This document shows positions 50,173 to 61,962 of a stretch of DNA of 64,000 nt, piece after piece (the first letter of the stretch is position 1; each line of letters opens with the position of its first letter). The notes beneath the pieces were generated by a model. That model was not told the origin of the DNA, made no database searches, and saw only the letters and a program-made list of their open reading frames with translations. Location: NCBI GenBank assembly GCA_024760905.1, contig CM045729.1:3361163-3425162 (forward strand), read 5' to 3'. The position numbers and the translations under genes are program-made. Source of the stretch: Plotosus lineatus (lineage: Eukaryota; Chordata; Actinopteri; Siluriformes; Plotosidae).

Positions 50173-50287
50173 ATGTATATACAGTACTAGTATAGTTATT
50201 TTTTATTGATGTCGTTGTTGTTGTCGTTGTTGTTATCGATATTATTAAATAAACCTGAAATTTAATCCGGTAACAGAAATGGACATT

Positions 50288-50358
<71 letters not shown>
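50288..50358. repeat. (GATA)n microsatellite
   Basis: About 17 perfect units. Confidence 0.98.
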
Positions 50359-50359
<1 letters not shown>

Positions 50360-50606
50360 GCTTTATTAATCTCACAATGGAGGAATTCACTGTTACAGGC
50401 TCTTGAGGTACCATCAGTAGGGGGTGCAAAAATAGAGACATATACAATAATACATATACATACATACATTCATACATACACACATGCATATATATTATAT
50501 AAGTAAATAAATAAATAGATACATAAATAGTATCAAGTAATATACATTAAAATTTCCTGAAAGTTGTTGTGCTTGCATGTTCTTTATACACTCAGTGCCG
50601 TTCAAG

Positions 50607-50627
50607 GACACACACACACCCACACAC

Positions 50628-50669
<42 letters not shown>
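50607..50669. repeat. (CA)n microsatellite
   Basis: CA tract with a few CC interruptions. Confidence 0.96.
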
Positions 50670-50672
<3 letters not shown>

Positions 50673-50689
50673 TACATTCTTGACAGCAG

Positions 50690-51400
50690 CAGGGTTGTTC
50701 TTCCATATTAGCAAATGAAAACCCAGAGCAGGAGCTGGAGGTGAGGAGATAAAGCCCAGTCTGAACACTGGAGGAGCTGATTAACGCCTTTATTGACCCC
50801 TAAGCCGTGTTCAGTACAAAGCAGGGCCCTCCAGAGTGCAGGGGTGCTGGAGGGATACTGGGTGGTAGTGCACCCTATAAGGGACGTCTGGATAATGAAG
50901 GGGCTTTCGTGTCAGAAACTGGGGTACGGAGGTGCTGAAAATGCTGATCTTAAGGTTCTACAAAGAACCTAAAGACTGTGGTGTCAGATTATTGATTACA
51001 GATTATTGTTTGGAGCAGCTAGATCTGATCATGTTTGTTTATTTATTTATTCATTTTATCTGAAATAAATCAGAGCAACTTTATCTTGTAATTATATTTT
51101 AATACATTTTTTTTAAATAAATACGAAAAGAAAAAGTGTGTGTGTGTGTGTGTGTGTGTGAAAATGGAGACAATGAGTGCTTTCTTATGTTGATCTCACC
51201 CCGAGGTGTGGCTGGAATCCGGGTTGCCAGATTGGGACATTATCAAGCCTGCACGTCTTAATTTTTGAGATTCGGATTTGGCTGTGATGCTTCACTCACT
51301 TTAATTGGGATGAAATTCTAAATACGTAGTATATTTTAAAGGTACACACAGTACATTAAATCCTTTTAATAAAATTATTCCTATTACGACTATTTTATGA
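50690..51400. other. Intergenic, nothing recognised
   Basis: Apart from a short (GT)n at 51137-51160 no feature is recognised. Confidence 0.5.
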
Positions 51401-51424
51401 ATAATATACACATTTTTTGGAAAT

Positions 51425-51753
51425 TTTTTTGGAGCGGTGGTGGCCTAGTGGTATAGGGTGCTGTATCGCTGATCCAAAGGTTGGGGGTTCGAGTCCCACT
51501 CTCCACAAGGTTGTCACTGTCCTCCCCAGTGCAGCTAACTGGGTTATCAAAGGCGGGCCATGTCTGTCACTGTCTATGGTGAGAGGTTGATGTAAAAGAA
51601 CCATTGCTGACTTTGGTAAAGAGGAGCTGCAAAGCCGTCAGCGTGTTTCTGTCCCTTGCTAAAAGGGTTGTGACAGGAAGGGCATCCGACCTAAAAACCT
51701 CTGGCAAATCTGATGATTCGCTGTGATGACTCCTGGGAAAAAGGAAGACAGAC
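51425..51753 (+). mobile_element. tRNA-derived SINE, complete (cleanest copy)
   Basis: 329 bp: tRNA head with tggcctagtggtatagg and ggttcgagtcc, body, segment shared with the LINE leader (gacaggaagggcatccgac), segment shared with the LINE 3' end, and tail ggaagacagac. Flanked by the perfect 19-bp duplication atacacattttttggaaat (51406-51424 and 51754-51772). Confidence 0.96.
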
Positions 51754-51779
51754 ATACACATTTTTTGGAAATGGTTGAG

Positions 51780-52489
51780 AATATGAACTGGGTGAACTAA
51801 TTCATAGCTTAGTAACAAACCTGGAGGTTTTATTAATTATTATTTTATTTATTTTTTTCAAATAATTCTATCGATTAAAAATGTCATGTTTTTAAAACTC
51901 ATTCTGTCCTCTACATTAATCGAGAGGAGGTGGAGAGGTTGGAGCACTTCACATTTTTTGGGGTTCACTCTGGACACACCCTGTTCTCCCCTCTGCCTTA
52001 TGAACAAAGACTAAAACTATCAGACTCAAGAATAGCTTTTAGCCATAAGCTTTTAAACGTGTAACCACCACCACGACCTCCCCCACCACCACCACCACCA
52101 CCACCACCACCACCACCACCACCACTATCACCGATACGCACACCGACTGAATAAACATCACTCAGACCATCTTCCTGCAACGTGCAATACTCATGTGTGC
52201 AGCAGGTCTCGAACATCATAACATTTTATCACCTCATCATTAAAAGCTCCTGCTCGTACTCAGAGTAATTCAGGAACCACCATGGTGGCCCATGCCTGGG
52301 CAAGGGAAACTGTGTCCTTGTGTTTTTCTTCATCACGGTCTTTTGAACTGAGCTTCGTCTGGACCTTCACATAGGACCTGTTTGCCTTGGGTGACTCTGC
52401 CAGGGGCAAAATGCCCGCAACAACATACCGTAGCGCCGAGGATCATTAGGACACGCAAACCCCTCCACCACACGGTGGCAGGTCAAAAA

Positions 52490-52530
<41 letters not shown>
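51780..52530. other. Intergenic with (ACC)n and (TA)n runs
   Basis: (CCA)n at 52068-52126 and GT/TA at 52491-52530; the rest is unassigned. Confidence 0.6.
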
Positions 52531-52531
<1 letters not shown>

Positions 52532-52595
52532 GATGGAGGCAGATGATTTGCTGTGGCGATTCCTGAAGGGAACAGGTGAAAGGAAAAGAAGAAGG
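52531..52595 (+). mobile_element. RTE-type LINE, 65-bp 3' end
   Basis: tggaggcagatgatttgctg to the AAG tail, directly after a (TA)n run. Confidence 0.88.
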
Positions 52596-52982
52596 TAAAT
52601 TTTCACATGAGTATCCACACAGAAACTGTCTAATACAACACCTAAAATACCGTACTTAAAAGTTGAAAGTTTTATAAAACACACAGAAATATGATCAATG
52701 ATAAGGAATTGGGTACATTTCTATATTACATTACTTACATGATAACATCTCTTTTATCGAATCAAAATCAAATATTATTTATTTAAAAAGTTTAATGCTA
52801 ACAATGCCTAGTTTCATCACTGATATGAAATTCATGAATGATGACATGTGTGGGAAGAAACTGATGCTTCATGAGATGCTCTTGCTCAGCTATTACTGAA
52901 AAATATATGTAATTAGCATAGAATAACAGGGTTATATTATACAACAATTATATAATAGAATAACAGGGTTATATTATACAAC
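52596..52982. other. Intergenic, nothing recognised
   Basis: AT-rich. A direct repeat taatagaataacagggttat appears at about 52915 and 52953. Confidence 0.5.
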
Positions 52983-53000
52983 AATTTAACAATTCAGAAA

Positions 53001-54201
53001 TGCAGCCTTTGCACAAACCAGTGTCTCTCCCTCACGCCGGTCCCAAGCCCGGATAAATGCAGAGGGTTGCATCAGGAAGGGCATCCGGCGTAAAACAAAT
53101 GCCAAATAAAATATGCGAGTCACAACAAAAAAATTCATCGGTCGAGGCCCGGGTTAACAACAACCGCCATCAGTTCTGTTAACCAACAGGGTGCTGGTGG
53201 AAATTGGACGACTGTTGGTCGCAGACGTTGAAGAAGGAGAGGTGGGAGGCGTGTCCATTGCCAGAGAGAGAAGAGGAAAGGCAAGAGTCTAGGACTGAGA
53301 GTAGGGACTTTGAATGTTGGAACTATGAATGATAAAGATAGAGAGCTGGCTGACATGATGCAGAGGAGGACGGTGGACATACTGTGTGTTCAGGAGACCA
53401 GGTGGAAAGGTAGCAATGCTAGAAGTTTAGGAGCAGAGTTTAAACTGTTTTATCACGGTGTGGATGGGAAGAGAAATGGAGGAGGAGTCATCTTGAAGGA
53501 GGGGTTTGTCAGGAATGTTCTAGAAGTGAAAAGAGTGTCAGACAGAGTGATGAGTCTCAAGTTAGAAATTGAAGGTGTGATGTTCAATGTTGTTAGTGCT
53601 TATGCCCCACAGGCAGGATGTGAGCGAGAAGAGAAGGAGAGATTCTGGAGTGAGTTAGATGAAGTGATGCAGAATATCCCCAGAGGTGAAAGAGTGGTCA
53701 TTGGGGCAGACTTCAATGGACATGTTGGTGCAGGAAACAGAGGGGACGAGGAAGTGTACAAGACGGTGTTGAGGCCAGCGATGTTGTATGGTTCAGAAAC
53801 AGTGGCCCTGGGGAAAAGACAGGAGTCAGAGTTGGAGGTAGCAGAGATGAAAATGTTGAGGTTCTCCCTGGGAGTAACGAGGATGGATAGGATCAGGAAT
53901 GAGCACATCAGAGGGACAGCACATGTAAGATGTTTTGGAGACAAAGTCAGAGAGGCTAGATTGAGATGGTTTGGACATGTACAGAGGAGGGATAGTGAGT
54001 ATATTGGTAGTAGGATGCTGAGGTTGGAACTACCAGGCAGAAGGCCCAGAGGAAGAACAAAGAGAAGATTCATGGATGTGGTGAAGGAGGACATGAAGGC
54101 AGTTGGTGTAAGAGAAGAAGATGCAGAAGACAGGGTGAGATGGAGGCAGATGGTTTGCTGTGGCGACCCCTGAAGGGAAAAGCCGAAAGGAAAAGAAGAA
54201 G
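53001..54201 (+). mobile_element. RTE-type LINE, internally deleted derivative with open 287-aa frame
   Basis: The 5' and 3' ends of the family are present, but about 1.9 kb is missing. Frame 53310-54173 joins the endonuclease N-terminal part (VQETRWKGSNARSLG...VIGADFNGHVGAGNRGDEE) directly to the C-terminal domain (VYKTVLRPAMLYGSETVAL...GRTKRRF...CCGDP). The reverse transcriptase is gone. The join lies at a shared aagtg. Perfect 18-bp flanks aatttaacaattcagaaa (52983-53000 and 54202-54219). Confidence 0.95.
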
Positions 54202-54241
54202 AATTTAACAATTCAGAAAGTATGTACGTCATTCATCACAC

Positions 54242-54394
54242 AGCATTACACACTCACACACACTCACACACACACACACACACACACACACGCAGACACA
54301 CGCACACTCACACACACACACACACACGCACACTCTCACACAGACACACACAAACACACATTCACACACACGCACACACACAAGTACACTCAAG

Positions 54395-54425
<31 letters not shown>

Positions 54426-54458
54426 ATACACACTCACACACTCAAGCACACACACATA

Positions 54459-54489
<31 letters not shown>

Positions 54490-54628
54490 GTACACTCACA
54501 CACACACACGCACACTCACACACGCACACTCACACACACACACGCACACACACTCACACACATGCACACACACACACTCACACATACACACTCACACACT
54601 CAAGCGCACACACACACACACACTGGAG
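54242..54628. repeat. (CA)n compound microsatellite
   Basis: CA with ACTC and ACGC interruptions over nearly 390 bp. Confidence 0.97.
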
Positions 54629-54796
54629 AAATCAGATCAGAGAAATCATTTCCATTCTGAAAGAGTACAAACCCAGTGTGAGTGTATTGTAGATTAAATC
54701 GTAAATGCTGTTTAAATGAACTTGATGTGTAATTTTAAAGGATTTGGATGTATATGCTAATTAACCTGTTAATTAACACTGCATATTTTACATCAG

Positions 54797-54825
54797 GCAT
54801 GTGTGCATGTATATGTGTGTGTGTA

Positions 54826-54862
<37 letters not shown>

Positions 54863-55240
54863 AATCCAACACAGCCCCTTGGGATGCAGATCTTCTCCTT
54901 CTGTTGGTAAGTTTAGGGTGTCTGGTGTCACTAGGTGCTTTAAAGATGTTAAGTGGGACAGATGTTCCTCAGATCAGGTGATGCTTTTGTGTTTTTTCTG
55001 TTGCTAACTTGACAGACCTTCACTTCAACCTCCTCCCCCCACCCTCCCCCATTCAGCCACACCAGCAGTTGGGTGTGTGTGTGTATGTATGTGTGTGTGT
55101 GTGTGTGTGTGTATGTGTGTGTGTTTGAGTGAGTTAGGGGGAAGGGTCTCGTCTTTGAATTGCAGAAAAGACAGCCATTCAAAAACCATCACGTCCACAC
55201 ATGTACACACACACACACACACACACACGTACACAATGAA
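54797..55240. repeat. GT and CA tracts in the cxcr4 3' flank
   Basis: GT-rich at 54800-54862 and 55073-55128, CA at 55204-55228. Otherwise unassigned sequence between cxcr4 and the LINE. Confidence 0.9.
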
Positions 55241-55243
55241 CCT

Positions 55244-55249
55244 TTTATT
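55244..55249 (-). terminator. cxcr4b: cxcr4 poly(A) signal
   Basis: AATAAA on the minus strand, about 640 nt past the stop, followed within 25 nt by a GT-rich stretch (acgtgtgtgtg), the usual downstream element. No other AATAAA on this strand lies between 55250 and 55886. Confidence 0.7.
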
Positions 55250-55885
55250 CAGAATCACTTCAAAAACACCACAACACTAAATCTGAGCCACTGCTTAGTT
55301 TTCTTCAATAAATATCTCACAAAGGTACAAAGCAACGATGTGCATGCACACGATGTACTATTTACAGGATATTTACACGCTACATCAGCCTTCACATCAA
55401 ACAAAAGCACCAATCCAGTCCGTATGTACAGAGTATTACTGATCTGAATCGAAAGAGCTTTGACTCAGAATCAACCAATAAAGAACAGGAACACCTCAAG
55501 TGCAGCTCAACGCTACGAGCGGAGATTAATTATTCATGCGTGCGCTTCATTCAGTCCAGAAATCGCGTGCGTCCATTTGTGATGCTTTACAAACACGGAT
55601 CCGCGTGTGTCGAAGCCCAAAATCGGGTCGAGGATCATCTGAAACCCATAAGCAAGATGTTTCTGGCGGTAGAAAAAAAACAGACTTTGTTTGAGATAAA
55701 TAAAAACGAAACAATTTTTCGTGGTGCTTATTTACAAGCAAACAAACGTTAATGTTTTCACAAAAAGAAAAAAAGAAAACATTTAGTCTCTTTGGTCAAA
55801 GACATGACTGTCGTCATTGGACAAAGTTTCCCACCCAGTCCAAACAGTCTGATTAAAAAAAAAGGCCAATATGAATAAGTCCACG

Positions 55886-56947
55886 CTAACTGGAGAGGAC
55901 GCTGGAAGACTCCGACTCGGTGGACACCGAAGACACGTGTCCTCGTTTCTTGGTGAGGACCTTCTGGCTGGACCTGCTGCTGATACTCAGGGCGGTTCGT
56001 GCGGATTTGCTGAAGTGGACCCCCAGGAAAGCGTAGAGGATGGGGTTGAGGCAGCAGTGGAAGTAGGCGAGCGCTTCGGTGATGTGGATCCACTTCTGCA
56101 GACCCTGCTCCAGGTAGCAGCGGAGAGAAATCACGTTGAGCATGACCAGCGTGTCCACCAGGATGCCGACGCAGTACGGCAGCCAGCACACGAAGAAGCA
56201 CAGCACCAGGATGATGGTGGTCCTCAGAGCCTTCTTCTTCAACTTCTGACCCTTCTTGCCTTTGGACAGCTTGGAGATGATGATGCAGTAGCAGATCAGG
56301 ATGATGAAGCCAGGCAGCACGAAGCCCACCAGGATGTGCTGGAAACGGAAAAACACCTTCCACACCATGTTGGCTTCCACGGGGTAGATCCGATCGCAGA
56401 CAGTCGTCGAGCCGATATTCCGGACTTTAGCGAATACCAGATCGGGAACGGTCAGGACCATTGCTGGAAGCCAGACCCCGACGTAGATCACACGCTCAGC
56501 CAGCAGCTTCCTCTTCGGGACGCTGTTTGTCGCATGTATTACGGCTAAATATCGATCCAGGCTGATGAAGGCCAGGATGAGGACGCTGCTGTACAAGTTC
56601 ACAGTGTAGATCATGTTCACGGCGACGCACATAAAGTTCCCAAAGAACCACGAGCTGACGGCATCCACGGCCCAGAACGGCAGTGTCAACACGAACAGCA
56701 GATCGGCGACCGAAAGATGCAGCCTGTATTTATCCGTCATGTTTCTCTTCTTGTTCTGAAATCCCATCACCAGAACCACCAGACTGTTACCCACAATTCC
56801 CAAAATGAAAATGATTCCATAAACGACAGGGAGGAAAATCTTTTGGAAATGCCTGCTGACCTGGAGATCACAAATCTCCTCCAAACCTTCTGGATCCACA
56901 CTCCCAGATCCTTCAGAACCGTTGACATCAAGGTCCATCACGAAGCT
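55886..56947 (-). CDS. cxcr4b: cxcr4 exon 2
   Basis: 353 codons plus TAG carry the whole receptor after residue 5. The first in-frame ATG here (residue 9) could serve a longer-leader isoform, but splicing to MDYFE is preferred. Confidence 0.95.
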   Translation of the reverse strand, partial: SFVMDLDVNGSEGSGSVDPEGLEEICDLQVSRHFQKIFLPVVYGIIFILGIVGNSLVVLVMGFQNKKRNMTDKYRLHLSVADLLFVLTLPFWAVDAVSSWFFGNFMCVAVNMIYTVNLYSSVLILAFISLDRYLAVIHATNSVPKRKLLAERVIYVGVWLPAMVLTVPDLVFAKVRNIGSTTVCDRIYPVEANMVWKVFFRFQHILVGFVLPGFIILICYCIIISKLSKGKKGQKLKKKALRTTIILVLCFFVCWLPYCVGILVDTLVMLNVISLRCYLEQGLQKWIHITEALAYFHCCLNPILYAFLGVHFSKSARTALSISSRSSQKVLTKKRGHVSSVSTESESSSVLSS

Positions 56948-57278
56948 CTGTGGGAAAGATGTAGAATGTTAGCTACGCTCGCACGTGGGCAGCAAACAGA
57001 TCAACAACATCAATCAGTTAAAAAAAAAAATAAATAATTCTTCACATGTGGTATGGGTTCTGAAAACATCTGGATTGTTTTGAATATTTGAAAATAACTG
57101 AGCGTGAGCTCATAAACACACGAACAAATAAAAAAGTTCATCAACCAAAAATATACGAAAAATAGCCATCATATTTTTTTCAAAAAATATTTAAAATTTA
57201 ACAACAACAGCAACAAAAACCCAAAAACAAACAACAAATGGAATAAAATGTATTAATACTCACTTCAAAGTAGTCCAT
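55886..57278 (-). CDS. cxcr4b: C-X-C chemokine receptor type 4 (CXCL12 receptor), complete, two exons
   Basis: A seven-helix G-protein-coupled receptor of the plasma membrane that guides cell migration toward CXCL12. Exon 1 is joined in phase 0 to exon 2 for 358 aa, the family's normal size. Visible features: sequon N14-G-S, Cys31 pairing with Cys282, Cys112 pairing with Cys189, ligand-pocket Trp97, Asp100, Asp174, Asp270 and Glu296, DRY box at 136-138, CWLPY at 259-263, NPILY at 306-310 and a Ser-rich tail [21 protein letters not shown] and LTKKRG favour the fish cxcr4b paralogue over cxcr4a; this is from memory, so the b suffix is an inference. It is tandem with dars1, as in other vertebrates. 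No frameshift or missing key residue is seen. Confidence 0.97.
57264..57278 (-). CDS. cxcr4b: cxcr4 exon 1
   Basis: Fifteen nt encode MDYFE, followed by donor gtgagt. A very short first coding exon ending early in the N-terminus is the usual CXCR4 arrangement. The 316-bp intron ends at cccacag, and exon 2 opens SFVMDLDV in the same phase. Confidence 0.9.
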
Positions 57279-57386
57279 GATGTTCACACAATACTCAGTC
57301 CACTGAGCAGCTCACACACATTTACATACACAATACACACACACACTCTCAGCTCTGCAAATATAACCTGGCAGGTACAGGGCAGG

Positions 57387-57394
57387 CTTTTATA
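57387..57394 (-). promoter_or_regulatory. cxcr4b: cxcr4 TATA box
   Basis: TATAAAAG on the minus strand, about 110 bp upstream of the ATG, places the start site near 57360 and gives an 80-nt leader. A GC box (gggcgg at 57422-57427) lies about 30 bp further upstream. No other TATA-like site sits nearer the ATG. Confidence 0.7.
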
Positions 57395-57429
57395 GCCAAA
57401 CTTATTACATATTAAACAGGTGGGCGGAG

Positions 57430-57587
57430 TCATCCGGGTGCGTGGCACTTTGATGAACCCTGCAGGAGCAAGAAGGAACAGGGTTCACAATGAAACCTAC
57501 AATAACATGTTTATACCCATAGGGGCAGCATGTGGGGCAACAATGGCGAAAATTATATAATTACAGTGAATTCTCCCTGAAAATGGA

Positions 57588-57644
<57 letters not shown>

Positions 57645-57840
57645 CAGTGCAAATATCTGTCTACCCTTAATATACTGTACCACCAATAAGTAATCTGTTT
57701 TTTAAAAGTGCACTAAATAAACAGATAAATAAAACTGAGCATTTGTTTGTTTGTTTATTGCAACTTATAAGATTGTCTTCAACTGAGGGTAAAATAAAGC
57801 ATTTTTCAATGCACAATGTGTGCTCAATGCAGAAGAAAAA

Positions 57841-57876
<36 letters not shown>

Positions 57877-58480
57877 AACATCAACCCAACCCGAGCCGTC
57901 AGTCACCAAGGTGTGGCCATTACAGGGTTGCCAGATTGTTACGATTCACCCTGTCGGATAAGAAGAACCATGGCAGTTTGGAGATATTAAACCACATTCT
58001 GTTGTTCTTTTTCGTATGAGGAACATTGCAAATAATGTTTTACAGGTAGTATTAGATAATTGTCATAGACGCAAATGTTATTAGGTACTGACGTCGGGTT
58101 GCCAGGCGTAGAATAAATATTCTGTCAGGATTAGGTTTATTATTGTAGCGGAAAATCTTCAAGCAGTCGGTTAAACATCGGACTTTAATTATGTTTTATG
58201 GAATTTTATAAATATATTCTGTAAAATGTAAAATACTCGCGCTGTAAGTGGTATATTAAATCATGACACGCTAAAACTGTGACGCTCCTGCTTGTAATTA
58301 CTACAGGTTGCCAGATTGTAGTCGTTTTGGAAAATCACCCCAATGGGTGTTTTGTCATTAGTTAGGTAATTTCCCTGCTCTCTCTCTCGCTCTCTCTCTC
58401 TCCTCCTCCCCCCTCTCTCTGTTTGTGTGTGGATTCTAGGAAGAATGTGTTTTATTTTCAATTTAATTTAAGTTGAAAAA
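57430..58480. other. cxcr4 upstream region
   Basis: Contains (CA)n at 57591-57632, (GAT)n at 57840-57876 and (CT)n at 58376-58402; gttgccag recurs four times (57922, 58100, 58308 area). No gene recognised. Confidence 0.5.
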
Positions 58481-58488
58481 AATCCAGA

Positions 58489-58537
58489 CAGACAGACATA
58501 CAAACAAACAAACAGACAGAGAGACAGACAGACAGAG

Positions 58538-58579
<42 letters not shown>

Positions 58580-58587
58580 GCAGATAT

Positions 58588-58625
<38 letters not shown>

Positions 58626-59710
58626 GGAAGGAAGGAAGGATGGATGGATGGATGGATGGATGGATGAAAGGACAGATGAATGGATGGATGGATGGATGGA
58701 TGGAAGAATTGATGGTGAATGTATGTATGTATGTATGTATGTATGTATGTATGTATGGAAGGATGAATGTAAGGATGGATGTAAGGAAGGAAGGATAGAT
58801 GGATGGATGGAAATATGGATGGAAGGAAGAAAGGACGGATGGATGTATGGATGGATGAAGGAAGGAGGGATGAATGGTTGGATGGAAAGACAGATGAATG
58901 GATGGATGGATGGATGGTGAATGGATAGATGTATATATGTATGTATGTATGTATGGATGAATGGAAGGAAGGAAGGAAGGAAGGAAGGATGGATTGATGG
59001 ATGCATTGGTAGAAGGATGTATGTATGCATGTATGTATGTATGTATGTATGTATGTATGGATGGCTGGATGGATGGAAGAACAGATGGATGGATGAGTGG
59101 ATGGAGGGAGGGAATGATGAAAGGTTGAAAGGGTGGAAGGATGGATGAATGGATGGATGGATGAAAGAATGGATGGATGAAAGAATGGATGGATGAATTG
59201 AAGGATGGATGGAAGGAAGGAAGGATGGATGGAATTATGAATGTATGTATGTATGTATGTATGTATGGATCGATGACTAGAAGAATGGATGGAAGGAAGA
59301 AAGGAAGGATGGATGAGTAGATGGATGGATGGAATGATGGATGAGTAGATGGATGGATGGAAGGATGGATGAATGAATGGATGGAATGATGTAAGGATGG
59401 AAGGATGGATGGATGGAAGGATGGATGGATGGATGGGTGGAAATATGGATGGATGGATGGAAGGATGGATGGAAGGATGGATGAATTGAAGGAAGGAAGA
59501 AAGGAAGAAAGAAAGGATGGATGGACAGACAGGATGGATGGATGTATGGACAGATGGATGGAAGGATGGAAAAATGGATGGATAGATGGATGGAAGGATG
59601 GAGAGAAGGAAGGATGGATGGATGGACGGAATGATAGATGGATGGATGGAAGGATGGACGGAAGGATGGATGGAAGGATGGATGGATAGATGGAAGGATG
59701 GATGGATGTT
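58489..59710. repeat. 1.2-kb compound tetranucleotide array (GACA, GATA, GGAT, GTAT)
   Basis: Begins (AGAC)n, then (GATA)n, then ATGG/AAGG/ATGT blocks. Open frames on both strands are compositional. Confidence 0.97.
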
Positions 59711-60410
59711 CTATTAAGCAGAGATAAATCACATTGCTTTCACACTGAAGGTTTTCTGCACTGATGAATGATTTTGTGAAACCGAAGTACTCACACACGG
59801 CTCAGAATCGAATTTAAATTTAAAATGCTGCCGAATGGAGCTGTTTATTTTATGTTATTTATTTGTCGTGCTGTTTTTGCTGTTTTATGTTCAGAAGTCT
59901 TTGGTGTATAAAGCGAGTTGAATGGAACCAGGGTCCTTCAGGATGTGTGTGATTATAACCGCCGTGTTGACTGAGAGCCCAGCACCGTCCACATGCTGCG
60001 TGATAACATGGGCTTGATGGACGATCCTTCGAAACAATAGAAGACTGAAGAAAAAAGCCCAGTTCCTGATTTACATCTCACGGTTTGTAATCCGACAGAC
60101 GGCTGCAGGTGTGAAAGTCTCCTGAAGTCTGTAGTACAGCTGTTACGACTGTCCTCTCCTCCGTTTCCTGTTTATCTCCTCACTGCTCTTGGTGTCACTC
60201 TGACATTACATTAACCAGCCGGAGAGCAAAATAAAGACAAGAGTCAGAAATACAGAAAACATGTTTTTCATAACAACAGCTGCTGTGTGGTTCCAATAAA
60301 TTGAGTAACGTATAAATGAAAGATATCTCGCGCTACAGGAACGGACTTTACTGTAATCTATAATAAAAAATACTTCTCATCTTTATATATTTGCATCTAT
60401 AATACACACA
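59711..60410. other. cxcr4 upstream, nothing recognised
   Basis: Unique-looking DNA without recognised gene or transposon; a candidate stretch for regulatory elements. Confidence 0.45.
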
Positions 60411-60428
60411 CACACACACACACATACA

Positions 60429-60612
<184 letters not shown>

Positions 60613-60617
60613 AAGAG

Positions 60618-60845
60618 CAGTTACAGTGGCTCGTGTTCAGCATGTCTGCCTCACAGCGAGAAGGTCTTGGGTTCGAGTCCTGGGCTCATCAAGTGAATTC
60701 CTGTGTGGAGTTTGAATATTCTGCTTGTGTGGATCCCCCCCCCGGGCACTCTGGTTTCCCCCCACAGTCCAAGAACATACACAGTAAGCTAATTGGCTGT
60801 TCCAAATCGCCCCAGGTGTGCTTGGGAATGTGAACGTGAACCTTC
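60618..60845 (+). mobile_element. SINE, second family, 5' part
   Basis: tRNA-like head (ctcgtgttcagcatgtctgc, gggttcgagtcctggg), then gtttccccccacagtcca and aatcgccccaggtgtg. Confidence 0.8.
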
Positions 60846-60849
60846 CTGG

Positions 60850-61742
60850 AAAGAAATTGACGAATCCCTCAGATGTTAAAGAGAAGAATTGACATGATTG
60901 GAAAAATTAGTGATATGAGAAGAGGACTGGCACTTATCTACGGTTACTCCAAGACTTTGTGTGGTGCCTGAAGGAGGGAACCGAGGATAACCTGCTATGT
61001 CCGGCACTTGGGCTCCTGGGATAGACCAAACAAGTGCTGCTGGTGTCCCTGAAGGACCGGCTAATTTCACGTGCCTTAAAATGGAGCGTCCTATACCTGA
61101 AGCTCGTTCAGGTTTCTCAGGAGGTGTCTCACTGAGGAGAGCAAACCTGTTCGACACGTGAGGCGCAGACAGCGGTGCTTCCATGGGTCAGCCTCAGCGT
61201 TAGCTTTGGAACAACGCTACTCTCACTGCTCACTATTCCCCTCTAGAGAAGAGTGCGCATTTCTAACGCTAGAATCTTCTCGGTCTGAGGGCTAACTAGT
61301 GCACACCTATCACAAATAAACTTGTCAGTCATGAAGAATGGAGAACCAAACATCCTGCACTCAACGCACTGAACAAGACGGATAGTCGCCATGATGCTAC
61401 AAACAAACCTGAACTCGAGACTTGTGGATAATCGCAGGATGTTGTTGATTCCCTCTGTGTCCTGCTTTGAAGTGGAGAAGAAAACAAAATGTAAATAAAA
61501 AAAACTACGTCAAGTGAAAAAAAACCCAAAAAACAAACAAAAATCTTAATCCGCCAAGAAGCTCAACGATATGATTGATGATATCGCAGAAAGCCATGCT
61601 CACTCGCCAAAATAAAACTCGATCGAATCGTGGCCATGATCGCGCGTCTCCCAAAATGAGATGGGGCTTCAGTTCAGGAACTGCATTCTCTAATTCAGGA
61701 ACCTTATTTTTTAGTTCAGGAACCTTAATCTACAGCTCAGGA
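60850..61742. other. cxcr4 upstream, nothing recognised
   Basis: A short imperfect tandem ttcaggaac...ttattttt/taatctac occurs at 61670-61740. No gene recognised. Confidence 0.45.
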
Positions 61743-61899
61743 ATTACAGACGCTCCATGACTTATGTTCATCCGTTTTACGTTTTTTAGATTTGATTTTA
61801 TTTTTTAAAAAAAAAGTCAAATTTTGAGTTTAGACGCACCTACTCAGTACGCTGATGTAATGATGCAATGACGCTGCATTCATTGTTTACAAACTACAG

Positions 61900-61905
<6 letters not shown>
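61743..61905. mobile_element. Fragment of the 868-bp MITE family
   Basis: Matches the left end of 8342-9209 (attacagacgctccatgact, agtttagacgcacctact, cattgtttacaaa) and stops at (TA)n, next to a LINE. Confidence 0.9.

Positions 61906-61960
<55 letters not shown>

Positions 61961-61962
<2 letters not shown>

Noticed and set aside
55871..56548. 225-aa plus-strand frame
   Set aside because: Antisense shadow of cxcr4 exon 2; the receptor frame has all family motifs.
56886..56941. cxcr4 translation start inside exon 2
   Set aside because: The in-frame MDYFE exon with a good donor, matching acceptor phase and an upstream TATA box explains the start better.
58458..59798. Ser-Ile-His-Pro frames and Met-Asp-Gly-Trp frames
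   Set aside because: Tetranucleotide array read on both strands.
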